Below, one piece after another: positions 1-8,544 of a DNA stretch of 64,000 nucleotides. Under the pieces are notes generated by a model. The model did not search any database, was not told where the DNA came from, and saw only the letters and a list, made by a program, of their open reading frames with translations. Source of the stretch: Alloyangia pacifica (lineage in GTDB: Bacteria > Pseudomonadota > Alphaproteobacteria > Rhodobacterales > Rhodobacteraceae); contig NZ_FOZW01000003.1 of assembly GCF_900116195.1 (NCBI RefSeq), positions 1-64,000 on the forward strand, given 5' to 3'. A program made the translations under genes and the position numbers. Numbering within the stretch: position 1 is the first letter of the stretch; each line of letters starts with the position of its first letter.

Positions 1-634
1 AGTGCCGCCCGCATATCTCTTCAGATATCTGCGATGTCAAAGAGCGTGAGAGACAAAACAAGACCAGTGCGCCCTAAGTTTCGGCGCGCCCGCCTGCCCG
101 TCTCTCGAATTTCTTACCGCCTCGTCTGCGCTGGCGTCTCCGCCGCCGCCCCGTCTGGCGTCCCGTTGTGCGCCTCAGCGCCGCCGGTGAAGGGGCTTTT
201 ACGGTCAGTGCCGGGGGGCTGCAAGCGGATTTTCCGGGATGTGCGAAGGTTTTTCGAAAAAACTCGCAAACCACCCTATAAACAAGGACTTACACCTGCA
301 ATTTTCTGCGCATCCCCGCCGCCCCGCGCGCCTTCCCCGGCGTCCGCCAGACGCCCCGAAACCCACATCTTGCGGCACGCACAGAGTTATCAACAAGCCT
401 GTCCACAGTCAGACCCGAGTCAGGACCGGTTCAACCCGAGTCTCAGGGCGAGTCAGCGCGAGCCTCCGGGCTGAGCCAGCCGAGCCCCAAGGCAAAACCC
501 GATGCTCCCGCCGAACTGCAAAGCAACGGACCGGGCACCGGCGCGGCCGTCACTTGGCGGCTCTCACACCAGGACACGGCCATCGCGCCGGGATTTTGTG
601 GACAGCAACCACGACCCCGTGCGCAACTCTCGGC
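1..634. other. Non-coding leader region, possible replication-origin fragment
   Basis: No convincing gene: the open frames here are long only because the DNA is GC-rich, and their translations are Arg/Pro/Ala-rich low-complexity text. Positions 256-312 form a locally A+T-rich stretch. It is followed by TTATCAACA (387-395), CTGTCCACA (399-407) and three GAGTC sites (417-421, 438-442, 450-454) of the GANTC type methylated by CcrM in alphaproteobacteria. A reverse copy of CTGTCCACA lies at 597-605. This combination is seen at alphaproteobacterial origins, but could also be a DnaA-responsive promoter for the gene that follows. The neighbours to the left are outside the window. Confidence 0.4.
387..407 (+). 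promoter_or_regulatory. Two tandem DnaA-box-like sites
   Basis: TTATCAACA at 387-395 differs from the canonical TTATCCACA by one base. CTGTCCACA at 399-407 differs by two. They are 3 bp apart in the same orientation, and the second is repeated in reverse orientation at 597-605. DnaA binding is an inference from these matches only. Confidence 0.4.
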
Positions 635-1468
635 ATGGAGATCGACCTCGAACACCTGCGCAGTTGGATCGGGACGGAAGAGCGGCAGTCCGAGCTGCTC
701 ACCTCCGCCCTGGTACAACGCTTTTACGCGACCTTCGGCCGAGAAGGGGCGGTCCACGAGGGGGCCATCGCTCCTTTGCTCATCCACCTGTGCCTGTGCC
801 AGCCCGCGCGACCCGGCGCAGAGCTCGGCCCCGACGGGCATCCGGTCCGAGGCGGCTTTCTGCCACCGATGCCCCTGCCCCGCCGCATGTGGGCCGGGGG
901 CGGCTTCTCCTTCGCCGCCGCACCGCGGATCGGCGAGACGATCACCCGGCGCTCGGTGATCGAGGATGTGTCGGTCAAGGAGGGCAGAAGCGGCCGGCTC
1001 TGCTTTGTTAAGGTCCGGCATCACATTTCGGGCGAGCGGGGGCCCTGCGTCACCGAGCGGCAGGACCTCGTCTACCGGGGTGTGGAGGACGGCAAGACCG
1101 CGACATTGGCCGAGCCTGCACCGCGAGGCGACAGGCAGCGCGAGGTCATTCCCGACCCGGTGCTGCTGTTCCGCTACTCGGCGCTCACCTTCAACGGGCA
1201 CCGCATACACTATGATGCCCCCTATGCGACCGGAACGGAGGGCTATCCGGGGCTGATCGTACATGGACCGCTGCAGGCCACGCTGCTGGCGCAGTTCGCG
1301 ACGGATCTGCGCGGTGCACCGCCCGCCCGGTTCGACTTCCGCAGCCTTGGCACGATCTTCGACACCGGCCCCTTCATGCTCCATGCGCGCGAGGACGGCG
1401 ATGTCCTGCACCTCTGGACCGCAGCCAAGCGTGGCCCGGTGGCCATGCGGGCGGAGGCCCGTTGGTAA
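635..1468 (+). CDS. MaoC/FAS1-like acyl dehydratase
   Basis: A 277-residue protein beginning MEIDLEHLRSWIG, of the HTD2/mesaconyl-CoA-hydratase-like type with two hot-dog halves. The first half (about 1-150) contains the PLPRRMWAGG and RIGETITRRS blocks typical of the N-terminal MaoC-like domain. The second half contains FRYSALTFNGHRIHYD and GLIVHGP, the usual catalytic-side motif of this family. The predicted role is reversible hydration of an enoyl-CoA or acyl thioester; the substrate cannot be read from sequence. The ATG at 635 was chosen because homology begins there; the frame is open upstream to 239 but that part is low-complexity. No operon partner is visible, since a 180-bp gap follows. 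Confidence 0.75.
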   Translation: MEIDLEHLRSWIGTEERQSELLTSALVQRFYATFGREGAVHEGAIAPLLIHLCLCQPARPGAELGPDGHPVRGGFLPPMPLPRRMWAGGGFSFAAAPRIGETITRRSVIEDVSVKEGRSGRLCFVKVRHHISGERGPCVTERQDLVYRGVEDGKTATLAEPAPRGDRQREVIPDPVLLFRYSALTFNGHRIHYDAPYATGTEGYPGLIVHGPLQATLLAQFATDLRGAPPARFDFRSLGTIFDTGPFMLHAREDGDVLHLWTAAKRGPVAMRAEARW

Positions 1469-1558
1469 TCGCATCCTGCGGGAGGGCAGACACATTCAGC
1501 TCGCCAGACATATTTTGCGGCCCGCGCCTTGCCCTGCACGTGAAGTGCCGCATTTAAT

Positions 1559-1602
1559 GGGCGGAGGTGGCTCCATGCGCCTGCTCCACCTGCGATCCGC
1601 CC
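1559..1602 (+). terminator. Imperfect hairpin between the MaoC-like gene and the LOV gene
   Basis: GGGCGGAGGTGG (1559-1570) can pair with 1586-1602 (CCACCT, then TCCGCCC), with a small bulge. There is no T-tract, so it may be a transcript-stabilising or attenuating structure rather than an intrinsic terminator. Confidence 0.3.
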
Positions 1603-1648
1603 GACGTTCCGCCCTCCCAGCCTTCCGCAAACAGACCACATCGCCGAA

Positions 1649-2197
1649 ATGACTCCCCAAGACAGCCTTCCCAGATCGCTCGACGCCTACATCCGGCGGT
1701 CAGGTATCGCGCTTGCCGTGTCGACCGTCGAAGCGGATGCCCCCCTGATCCTGGTGAACGATGCCTTCTGCCGGCTGACCGGCTACACCGAGGAAGACGT
1801 GCTGGGCCAGAACTGCCGCTTTCTGCAGGGCGAGGACACCACCGAGGAGATGCGCCGCCCGCTGCATGACTTTGTCCTCGGCGAAGGACCGGACAGCGGC
1901 CGCTTCCCGATCCTCAACTACCGCAAGGACGGCAGCAGCTTTTTCAACTTCGTCTTCATGACGCGGCTGCGCGACCGCAGCGGCGCGGCGCGCTACATCC
2001 TCGCCTCGCAGTTCGACATGACCTCGGCCCTGCGCCGCGCCGGCCTGTCGCAGAATGACGAGAAGCTGAAGCGGGTACTGAGCGATGTGGAGCAGATCGG
2101 TCGCGAATTCGGATTGGCGATGGTCGGTTCGGCGCAAATGATTGCGGACTCCGTTGCGATCATGGCACGGCTGTCCTTTGATGAAGACAGCCAGTGA
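1649..2197 (+). CDS. Short LOV-domain blue-light sensor protein
   Basis: A 182-residue protein made of one LOV (PAS-type, FMN-binding) domain at about 12-135 with a C-terminal helical tail and no output domain. The GQNCRFLQG motif carries Cys56, the residue that forms the photoadduct with FMN. The flavin-contacting Asn in ILNYRKDG, the Asn in FFNFVF and the Gln in LASQFDMT are also present, so it should be photoactive. Size, motif and cysteine position closely resemble the short LOV protein of Rhodobacter sphaeroides (RsLOV). The kinase start at 2181 lies inside this gene's 3' end, suggesting translational coupling and that the kinase may be its signalling partner. No clear Shine-Dalgarno precedes the ATG. 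Confidence 0.85.
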   Translation: MTPQDSLPRSLDAYIRRSGIALAVSTVEADAPLILVNDAFCRLTGYTEEDVLGQNCRFLQGEDTTEEMRRPLHDFVLGEGPDSGRFPILNYRKDGSSFFNFVFMTRLRDRSGAARYILASQFDMTSALRRAGLSQNDEKLKRVLSDVEQIGREFGLAMVGSAQMIADSVAIMARLSFDEDSQ

Positions 2198-5100
2198 TAC
2201 AGTGCCAGCGCGCAAGGACGACGGGACGGGAATGAAAGACAAGGACACGCAGCAGCCGGGGACCGCGGACGCCGAGGGCAGCGCAGACAAGGAACGGCTG
2301 TGCATCGTCGGCATCGGCGCCTCGGCGGGCGGGCTCGAGGCGATCCGCGAGATGCTGACCGCGGCGCGCACTTCGAACAACCTCGCCTATGTGGTGATCC
2401 AGCACCTCGACCCGAACCACGAGAGCCTGCTTGCCGAGCTGCTGGCGCGGCACACCGAATTGCGGGTGCGACAGGCGTCGGGCGGCGAAAAGATCGCGGC
2501 CGGCAACGTCTACATTATCCCCCCGGGCCACGGGCTGTCTGTTTCGGACGGGGTGCTGAACCTGACAGAGTTCGCCCAGCCACGCGGCTTGCGGCGGCCG
2601 ATCGACGATTTCTTCGAGAGCCTCGCGCTGGATCAGGGCCGGTTTGCCGCCTGCGTCATTCTCTCGGGCACCGGCGCGGATGGCAGCGCCGGGCTGCGCG
2701 CGATCAAGGAACACGGCGGTCTTTGCCTCGTGCAGGAGCCCGCCACGGCGAAATACGACGGCATGCCGACCTCGGCGCAGAACACCGGTCTGGTGGATTT
2801 CGTCCGCCGCCCGGGTGAGATCGTCGAGGCGATCACCCAATTCTACGCGCATACCATCGTCGATACCGCCGACCGCGAGCTTGCCAATACCGTCGAGGCG
2901 CACCTCGAGGACATCTGCGGCGTGGTGCGCAACTTTGTCGGCCATGACTTCTCCGGCTACAAGAAGTCTACGCTGATCCGCCGCGTGCAGCGCCGGATCC
3001 AGGTGCTCGATCTCGACGATGCCGCGGCCTACCTCAAGCGGGTGCGCTCCGACCCCAAGGAATGCGAGATCCTGTTCCGTGAGCTGCTGATCAATGTCAC
3101 CCGCTTCTTCCGCGATCCCGAGCATTTCGAGCGCCTGCGCGCGCTCTGCGTCTCTCCGCTGCTGCGCAATTCCGGTAACGAGGACGAGATCCGCGTCTGG
3201 ATCCCCGGCTGCTCGAGCGGCGAGGAAGCCTATTCGATCGCCATGATGTTCGCTGAGGAAGCGCGCCTCCAGAAGCGGTCGGCGAAAATCCAGATCTTTG
3301 CCACCGACATCGACGAGCAGATGCTGCGCATCGCCCGCGACGCGACCTACCCGCAGTCGGCGCTGGCCGATATCCCCGAGGAGATGCGCGACCTCTATAC
3401 CATCGCGCTCGACGGGCGGTTCCGGATCTCGGCCAAGATCCGCGACATGATCCGCTTCTCGGTGCATTCGATCGTCCGCGATCCGCCCTTCTCCAACATC
3501 GACCTGATCTCCTGCCGAAACCTGCTGATCTACTTCGGTGACCAACTGCAGGCGACCGCGCTGCCGATCTTCCATTACGCGTTGAAGCCGGGCGCCACGC
3601 TCTTCCTCGGCCCATCCGAGACGGTGGGCCGCTACGACCATGTCTTCAAGCCGCTCGACCAGAGCGCGCGCGTCTTCCAGCGCAACAATGGCCGCCCCGA
3701 GTATCCGCTTCACCTGCGCAGCGCACAGCGCAGCCAGCCTTCACGCCGCCGCCATGCCGCCGAGGATGCCGAGCCCCCCGCCCGGCTCGACTGGCAGGAA
3801 AGCGACGTGGCCGAGCGCATCCTCTCGGCCTATGCGCCGCCGACGCTGCGGGTCACGCTGCGGGGCGAGATCCTGCGCTCCACCGGGCGGCTGGGGAAAT
3901 ACCTCGAAGTGACCCCCGGCCCCGACAGCGACAATTTCGCGCCGTCTCTCGCACGCGCGGGCGTGCGCGAGGCGCTTTCGGCGATCCTGCGGCAGGTGGC
4001 GCGCAGCAAGAAGCGCACGATCTCGCGCGATCTCTCAGCGCAGTCCGAGTTCGGCACGCAGGCCTTCGACCTGATCGCCGACCCGCTGGAGGATGGCAGC
4101 ATCCTTCTGGTGTTCCGCGAACGCGACCGTTTCGAGCCGCTGGAGGACGACAGCTTCGAGGACCTCGACCCCACCGACAGCCACGTGCAGAGTCTCGAGC
4201 ACGAGCTGCGCGACACCCGCGCCCGGCTGCACACCACGGTCGAGGAGCTGGAGACCGCCAACGAGGAGCTGAAGAGCTCCAACGAAGAAATGATGTCGAT
4301 GAACGAGGAGCTGCAGTCGACCAACGAGGAGCTCTCCACGGTCAACGACGAGCTCAAGAGCAAGGTCGACGAGCTGTCGGTGGCCAATGCCGACCTGACC
4401 AACTTCTTCGCCTCCACCGCGCTGCCGCTGGTGGTGGTCGACTCGAAGATGGCGATCCGCAACTTCACCGACGCCATCCAGTCGATCTATCCCTTCCGCG
4501 GCACCGACCGGGGCCGGCCGCTGGCCGAGGTCACCTCGTCGCTGCGCCGCAATGAAGAGGTACTGCAGGCCATCGGCGAGGTGATGCGCAACGGCGAGCT
4601 GCGTCACCTGCGGGTCAGCGACCGCACCGAGGCGCGCACCTGGTCGCTGGTCATCACCCCCTACCGCAGCCGCGACGGCGACCTGAACGGCGCGACGCTG
4701 GTGTTTACCGAGGTGACCGACGCGCTGCGTCTCGAAGCGGCGCTGAAGCACGAGGGCGAACGCCTGCGGCTGGCGCTCGACGTCTCCGGTCTGGCGGTCT
4801 GGGAATGCGATCCGCGCGCTGGCACGGTCACGGTGGACGATTCCGGCTGCAGCCTGCTCGGGGTCGAGGATCACAACCTGCAACTCGACACGCTGCTAAA
4901 GGCGATCGACGAGGGCAGCCGCGACGCCGTGCGCCGCGCGATCGACGAAGCGGTCGCCGGCGGCGAACCCATCGATGTCATTGCCCGCATGAACGCCATG
5001 GGCGCGAATGCCCGCTCGCTCCAGGTCATCGGACGCCGCATCTCGACGCCGCGTGCCGAACGGGTGCTCGGGGTGATCTTCGACGTGACCGAGGAGCAGG

Positions 5101-5690
5101 ACGCCAAGGACGTCCGCGAGATGATGCTGCGCGAGATGAACCACCGCGTGAAGAACATGTTCTCGATCATCTCGAGCATGGTGCGCATGGCCGGTCGCAA
5201 AGCCGACTCCGTGCCCGATCTGGTGGAGGGCGTGCAGACCCGGATCAACGCCCTAGCACGCTCGCACGACCTGACGCAAAAGACCCCGCACGGTCGCAAG
5301 TTCGGCCTCGAAGATGCAATCCGCGCCTCGCTGGAGCCCTACCGCGGCGACATGGAGCTGATCCCCGGCGGCCCCAACATACCGGTGGCCACCCACGAGC
5401 TGACCTCGCTGTCGCTGCTGCTGCACGAATGGTCCACCAACGCCGCGAAATACGGCGTGCTGGGACACAAGCCCGGGCGGCTCGAGGTCGGCTGGACACG
5501 CGACGGAGAATTTGTCGAGCTTGTGTGGAACGAAATTCACGAAGAGCGGGTTGAACCTGACGACGGGGAAGCCGGCTTCGGCTCCACGCTGGTCCAACTG
5601 TCTGCCGTACAGCTGGGTGGCACGGTCTCCGTCGACTTCGGCGAAAACGAAAGAAGGATGATACTACGCTATGTCCCTGACGAGCGGTGA
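2181..5690 (+). CDS. CheB-CheR-PAS-PAS-HWE hybrid sensor histidine kinase
   Basis: A multidomain cytoplasmic protein of 1169 residues from the ATG at 2181, or 1152 from the ATG at 2232, which has AAGGA upstream. The order is: CheB-type methylesterase domain (catalytic Ser48 in GIGASAGG, His75 in IQHLDP, Asp in GTGADGS); CheR-type methyltransferase domain (VTRFFRDP, WIPGCSSGEEAYS, NIDLISCRNLLIY); a Glu/Asn-rich coiled coil; two PAS domains; and a C-terminal HWE/HisKA_2 kinase (phospho-acceptor His in EMNHRVKN near 985, N-box in HEWSTNAAKYG, WNE near the end). Fusions of this type typically signal to receivers of the general stress response. It overlaps the LOV gene by 17 bp and the receiver gene by 20 bp. 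Confidence 0.88.
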   Translation: MKTASDTVPARKDDGTGMKDKDTQQPGTADAEGSADKERLCIVGIGASAGGLEAIREMLTAARTSNNLAYVVIQHLDPNHESLLAELLARHTELRVRQASGGEKIAAGNVYIIPPGHGLSVSDGVLNLTEFAQPRGLRRPIDDFFESLALDQGRFAACVILSGTGADGSAGLRAIKEHGGLCLVQEPATAKYDGMPTSAQNTGLVDFVRRPGEIVEAITQFYAHTIVDTADRELANTVEAHLEDICGVVRNFVGHDFSGYKKSTLIRRVQRRIQVLDLDDAAAYLKRVRSDPKECEILFRELLINVTRFFRDPEHFERLRALCVSPLLRNSGNEDEIRVWIPGCSSGEEAYSIAMMFAEEARLQKRSAKIQIFATDIDEQMLRIARDATYPQSALADIPEEMRDLYTIALDGRFRISAKIRDMIRFSVHSIVRDPPFSNIDLISCRNLLIYFGDQLQATALPIFHYALKPGATLFLGPSETVGRYDHVFKPLDQSARVFQRNNGRPEYPLHLRSAQRSQPSRRRHAAEDAEPPARLDWQESDVAERILSAYAPPTLRVTLRGEILRSTGRLGKYLEVTPGPDSDNFAPSLARAGVREALSAILRQVARSKKRTISRDLSAQSEFGTQAFDLIADPLEDGSILLVFRERDRFEPLEDDSFEDLDPTDSHVQSLEHELRDTRARLHTTVEELETANEELKSSNEEMMSMNEELQSTNEELSTVNDELKSKVDELSVANADLTNFFASTALPLVVVDSKMAIRNFTDAIQSIYPFRGTDRGRPLAEVTSSLRRNEEVLQAIGEVMRNGELRHLRVSDRTEARTWSLVITPYRSRDGDLNGATLVFTEVTDALRLEAALKHEGERLRLALDVSGLAVWECDPRAGTVTVDDSGCSLLGVEDHNLQLDTLLKAIDEGSRDAVRRAIDEAVAGGEPIDVIARMNAMGANARSLQVIGRRISTPRAERVLGVIFDVTEEQDAKDVREMMLREMNHRVKNMFSIISSMVRMAGRKADSVPDLVEGVQTRINALARSHDLTQKTPHGRKFGLEDAIRASLEPYRGDMELIPGGPNIPVATHELTSLSLLLHEWSTNAAKYGVLGHKPGRLEVGWTRDGEFVELVWNEIHEERVEPDDGEAGFGSTLVQLSAVQLGGTVSVDFGENERRMILRYVPDER

Positions 5691-6063
5691 GAAGACCCCC
5701 GGCCGTGGCCGCGTGATGATCTGCGAGGACGAAGTGATCGTCGCGATGGACCTGCAGATGCTCGTCGAGGATTTCGGCTATGAGGTCATCGGCCCCTTCC
5801 CCGGCCTCGCCGAGGCCTTTGCGGCGCTCGGCGACAGCCGTCCCGACATCGCGCTGCTCGACGTGCGCCTCAAGGATGGCGAGGTCTTCCCCCTCGCCGA
5901 CCGTTTGCGCGAGATGGGTGTCGGCCTCGTGTTCCAGTCCGGCCATGTCTACGATGACGAAATTCACGCGAAATACCCGCAGGCCGGCTGCTGCCTTAAG
6001 CCAATCAGCCCCAGCGGACTGCGCCTCGCTCTCGAAACTGCGGAGACCGTCGGAACGGCCTGA
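5671..6063 (+). CDS. Single-domain response regulator (FAT GUY-type receiver)
   Basis: A 130-residue stand-alone receiver with acidic pocket CEDE, phospho-acceptor Asp64 in ALLDVRL, and conserved Lys in CCLKPIS. The segment LVFQSGHVYDD replaces the usual Thr/Ser-Ala switch with F-Q-S-G-H. This resembles the FAT GUY family of receivers that partner HWE kinases, such as LovR and SdrG. The ATG lies within the kinase gene and is preceded by AAGGA, so the two are translationally coupled and the receiver is the likely phosphate acceptor. With no output domain, it probably acts as a phosphate sink or shuttle. No PhyR, NepR or EcfG gene is in the window. Confidence 0.85.
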   Translation: MSLTSGEKTPGRGRVMICEDEVIVAMDLQMLVEDFGYEVIGPFPGLAEAFAALGDSRPDIALLDVRLKDGEVFPLADRLREMGVGLVFQSGHVYDDEIHAKYPQAGCCLKPISPSGLRLALETAETVGTA

Positions 6064-6077
6064 ACGTCAGCCCCTCT

Positions 6078-6665
6078 TCATCCCGGCAGCACCGCCGCCA
6101 TAGCGCCGATGGCGATGAGCCATGCGGCGGCCACTGCACCTGCGATGCGCCCGAGGCGAGACTGCGCCATGTCCGCGACCCCCCAGAGCAGCAGCACGAA
6201 GGCCCCGATCCCGAGGATCGCCCCGAGCGCCGCCAGCATGCCCTCGCGTGTCGGCACCGCCGGATCACCCGCAAAGGCGGCGAGCGCCGTGACGGCCATA
6301 ACCACCGCAAGCAGCAGGGAGCGTGGCAGCGGCCTGCCCCAAAGCGCAAGCCCTCCGGTCGCGACGGCGGCGATCGCGCCGAACCGTACTGAGGGGGCCA
6401 GCTGCGGCAGGACCCCGTTGAGCACGATGGCACTCGCTCCGGCCAGCACCGCCGCCGGATAGGCGACCCGGACCGAGGCCAGCGGCTGGCGCGCCAGCAG
6501 GATAGCCACCGCGGCCAGCAGCAATGTCTGCACCGGTGCCATGACAGGATGCAGCAACCCGCCGTAGAACGGCCCGAGATCCCCGAAGGCGTCATGGGCC
6601 AGCGCCGCCCCCGGCAGCAGGGCAATCCCCGCGGCCGGAAGGGTGCGCCGGAGCACTATGCGCAT
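6078..6665 (-). CDS. HupE/UreJ-like small integral membrane protein
   Basis: A 195-residue protein with a signal-like N-terminus ending ALAHDAFGDLG and about six hydrophobic segments. The early motif FYGGLLHPVMAPVQ (Gly-x2-His-Pro) parallels the GFLHPIFGWDHV motif of the HupE protein encoded just upstream, so the two are diverged members of the same superfamily. That superfamily includes nickel/cobalt permease-like accessory proteins of hydrogenases and ureases. Start codon: ATG at 6665, 2 bp after the HupE stop, indicating an operon. It converges on the receiver gene with a 14-bp gap. The metal substrate is unknown. Confidence 0.6.
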   Translation of the reverse strand: MRIVLRRTLPAAGIALLPGAALAHDAFGDLGPFYGGLLHPVMAPVQTLLLAAVAILLARQPLASVRVAYPAAVLAGASAIVLNGVLPQLAPSVRFGAIAAVATGGLALWGRPLPRSLLLAVVMAVTALAAFAGDPAVPTREGMLAALGAILGIGAFVLLLWGVADMAQSRLGRIAGAVAAAWLIAIGAMAAVLPG

Positions 6666-6667
6666 GT

Positions 6668-7267
6668 TCAGAGCGCGCCGGTCAGGAAACCTGCGCCGAG
6701 CGCCGCGATTACCCCGCCCGCGCCGCGCACCGCGAAGGCGCCGATGCGCGAACGCGTCAGCACGCCGAAGGCGATGCCGCAGAGGTGCAGCAGCCCGGTG
6801 CCGATCACGAAGCCCCCCGCATAGGCCAGCGGGCTCACCGCACCCGGCATCTCGGCACCATGGGCATGGCCGTGGAAGATCGCGAAGAAGGCCACGATAA
6901 CCGCCGCGACGGGCAAGGGCGGGCGTGCCGCAAAGAGCACCGCGAGGCCGATCACCAGCCCAGAGGCGGCGATCCCGGTCTCGATCCCCGGAAGCGGCAC
7001 GCCTGCGGCCCCGAGCATCCCGCCAAGCGCCATGACCAGCGGAAAGGTCACCGGCAGCAGCCAGACGGCTGGCGCGCCAAGGAACGCCCCCCAAAGACCC
7101 ACCGCGACCATGGCGATCACGTGGTCCCAGCCGAAGATCGGGTGCAGGAAGCCGGTGACGAAACCGCCAGCGGCCGCTTCTCCGGTGTGGGCAAGTGCAG
7201 GTGACGCAACCGCGAGCAAGGCAAGCGTGACGAGGGCCACCCTGGAGGCGAGACTTCTGGAATACAT
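6668..7267 (-). CDS. hupE: HupE/UreJ family protein (putative nickel/cobalt permease)
   Basis: A 199-residue protein with signal sequence MYSRSLASRVALVTLALLAVA ending SPALAHTGE, followed by about six to seven membrane segments. The family signature GFLHPIFGWDHVIAMVAVG is near the N-terminus, and a second His-rich motif, FAIFHGHAHGAEMPG, occupies the middle; in HupE/UreJ these histidines are thought to bind metal. Known members assist nickel supply to hydrogenase or urease, and some marine bacteria carry stand-alone copies. No hydrogenase, urease or cobalamin gene is nearby, so the client enzyme is unknown. It is the first of two tandem paralogues. Confidence 0.8.
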   Translation of the reverse strand: MYSRSLASRVALVTLALLAVASPALAHTGEAAAGGFVTGFLHPIFGWDHVIAMVAVGLWGAFLGAPAVWLLPVTFPLVMALGGMLGAAGVPLPGIETGIAASGLVIGLAVLFAARPPLPVAAVIVAFFAIFHGHAHGAEMPGAVSPLAYAGGFVIGTGLLHLCGIAFGVLTRSRIGAFAVRGAGGVIAALGAGFLTGAL

Positions 7268-7353
7268 GGCAAAATCCTTTCAGGCATCGAAATAACCGGC
7301 CTGGGTGGAGAGTGCCATGCCCCTTGGTCAATGGCGACAAATTTCCCGGCAGC

Positions 7354-8367
7354 TCACTCCGGGCGGCGGGCCTCGGCCAGCATGGTCATCTCGGGGATCA
7401 TCGCGCGCACGCCGACCTCGGCGAACCCCGCCGCCTCCAGCGCCGCGGCCAGCCCCTCGGCATCCAGCGAGGCAGCCTGCGGGGTGAAGGCGGTATGCTG
7501 CAGTTGCCAAAGCGCCGTCAGATGCGGGCCGCTGCGGTCGCCGCGCACGATGAAGTCATGCAGCAGCAGCTGCCCGCCCGGACGCAGCGCCCGGTAGGCC
7601 GCGTCGAAGAGCGGCGCATGGGCCTCGGCAGGCACGCCCGACAGCAGGTAGGACATCAGCACCACGTCCTGCCCGTCCGGCCAGTCGAGGCTGGTCGCAT
7701 CCGCCTCGAGATAGGTGATCCGCTCCGACAGCCCCGCTGCCGCCACCTTCTCGCGCCCGACCGTCACCACGTTGGGGAAATCCACGATGGTCGAGCGCAG
7801 GTGTGGAAAGGCCTTGCAGAAGGTGATCGAGAAGGCCCCGGTGCCGCCGCCCACATCGAGCATGCTGCGTGCTTCGCTCAGGTCCAGCCGCTTGGCCAGC
7901 ACCCCCGCCGGCCCCAGAGATCCGGCGTGCTGGCTGTCGGAATAGAGCCGTGCCTCCTCCGGGTCGGCGAACCACTCGGCGTAGGAGCCGGTCGCCTCCT
8001 CGGGCAGTGCGTCCTTCAACGCCGGTTCCAGCTGGCTCATCAGCGGATACATCTGTCGCCCGACCTGCAGCCGCAGGTAGTCGCTGAAATCGTATTTCTC
8101 GCCTTTCACCAGGAAGGAGGCCGCGGCGGGCGAGTTGGAGTACCGATCGCCTTCCACCGAGACCACCCCAAGTCCGGCCAGCGCGGTCAGCAAGGTGCGC
8201 GCCCGCTCAGGGTGCAGATCACAGGCCGCACCCAGCTCTTCGGCACTCAGCGGGCCCTCGGCCAATGTGTCGAAGATGCCGAACTCCAGCGCCGCAAAGA
8301 GCGCCTTGGAGGCCATGAAGCCAAAGGCAATGTCCGAAATTTCATGTGCTTCGGTGAGCAAAGCCAT
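7354..8367 (-). CDS. SAM-dependent methyltransferase, DsyB-like candidate
   Basis: A 337-residue class I methyltransferase of the Methyltransf_2 type. Residues about 1-100 form the winged-helix dimerisation domain (EISDIAFGFMASKALFAAL). The SAM site is DVGGGTGAFS, followed by the acidic strand end TIVDFP and the late motif RPGGQLLLHDF. In Rhodobacteraceae this fold includes CrtF, which sits in photosynthesis clusters, and DsyB, the methylthiohydroxybutyrate S-methyltransferase of DMSP synthesis. There are no carotenoid genes here, and the Y-DFSDYLRLQVGRQMYPL and DSQHAGSLGPA blocks feel closer to DsyB, but that is from memory, not a search. Monocistronic, divergent from the gamma-glutamyltransferase gene. 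Confidence 0.6.
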   Translation of the reverse strand: MALLTEAHEISDIAFGFMASKALFAALEFGIFDTLAEGPLSAEELGAACDLHPERARTLLTALAGLGVVSVEGDRYSNSPAAASFLVKGEKYDFSDYLRLQVGRQMYPLMSQLEPALKDALPEEATGSYAEWFADPEEARLYSDSQHAGSLGPAGVLAKRLDLSEARSMLDVGGGTGAFSITFCKAFPHLRSTIVDFPNVVTVGREKVAAAGLSERITYLEADATSLDWPDGQDVVLMSYLLSGVPAEAHAPLFDAAYRALRPGGQLLLHDFIVRGDRSGPHLTALWQLQHTAFTPQAASLDAEGLAAALEAAGFAEVGVRAMIPEMTMLAEARRPE

Positions 8368-8544
8368 GCCGTCTCCCTCTCCCTATGCTGGTCTAGACCT
8401 ATCAGGCAGGGGCCGAAAAAAACAGTCCGGGCCGGGATCGACGGCCGCAGCGTGGCAGGGCGCCTGCAGAAGAATTGCCCGATGCCGCCGCGGTTTCTGC
8501 GCGGCACGCGCGACGCCCCACCCGGCGGCTGCGGAAACCCGCAC

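Noticed and set aside
429-436. GGTTCAAC, a T-loop-like octamer suggesting a tRNA
   Set aside because: No matching T-stem, anticodon arm or acceptor stem can be drawn around it.
34-474. 146-residue open frame in the leader region
   Set aside because: Composition is low-complexity and Arg/Pro-rich, it crosses the A+T-rich and DnaA-box-like part, and no family is recognised.
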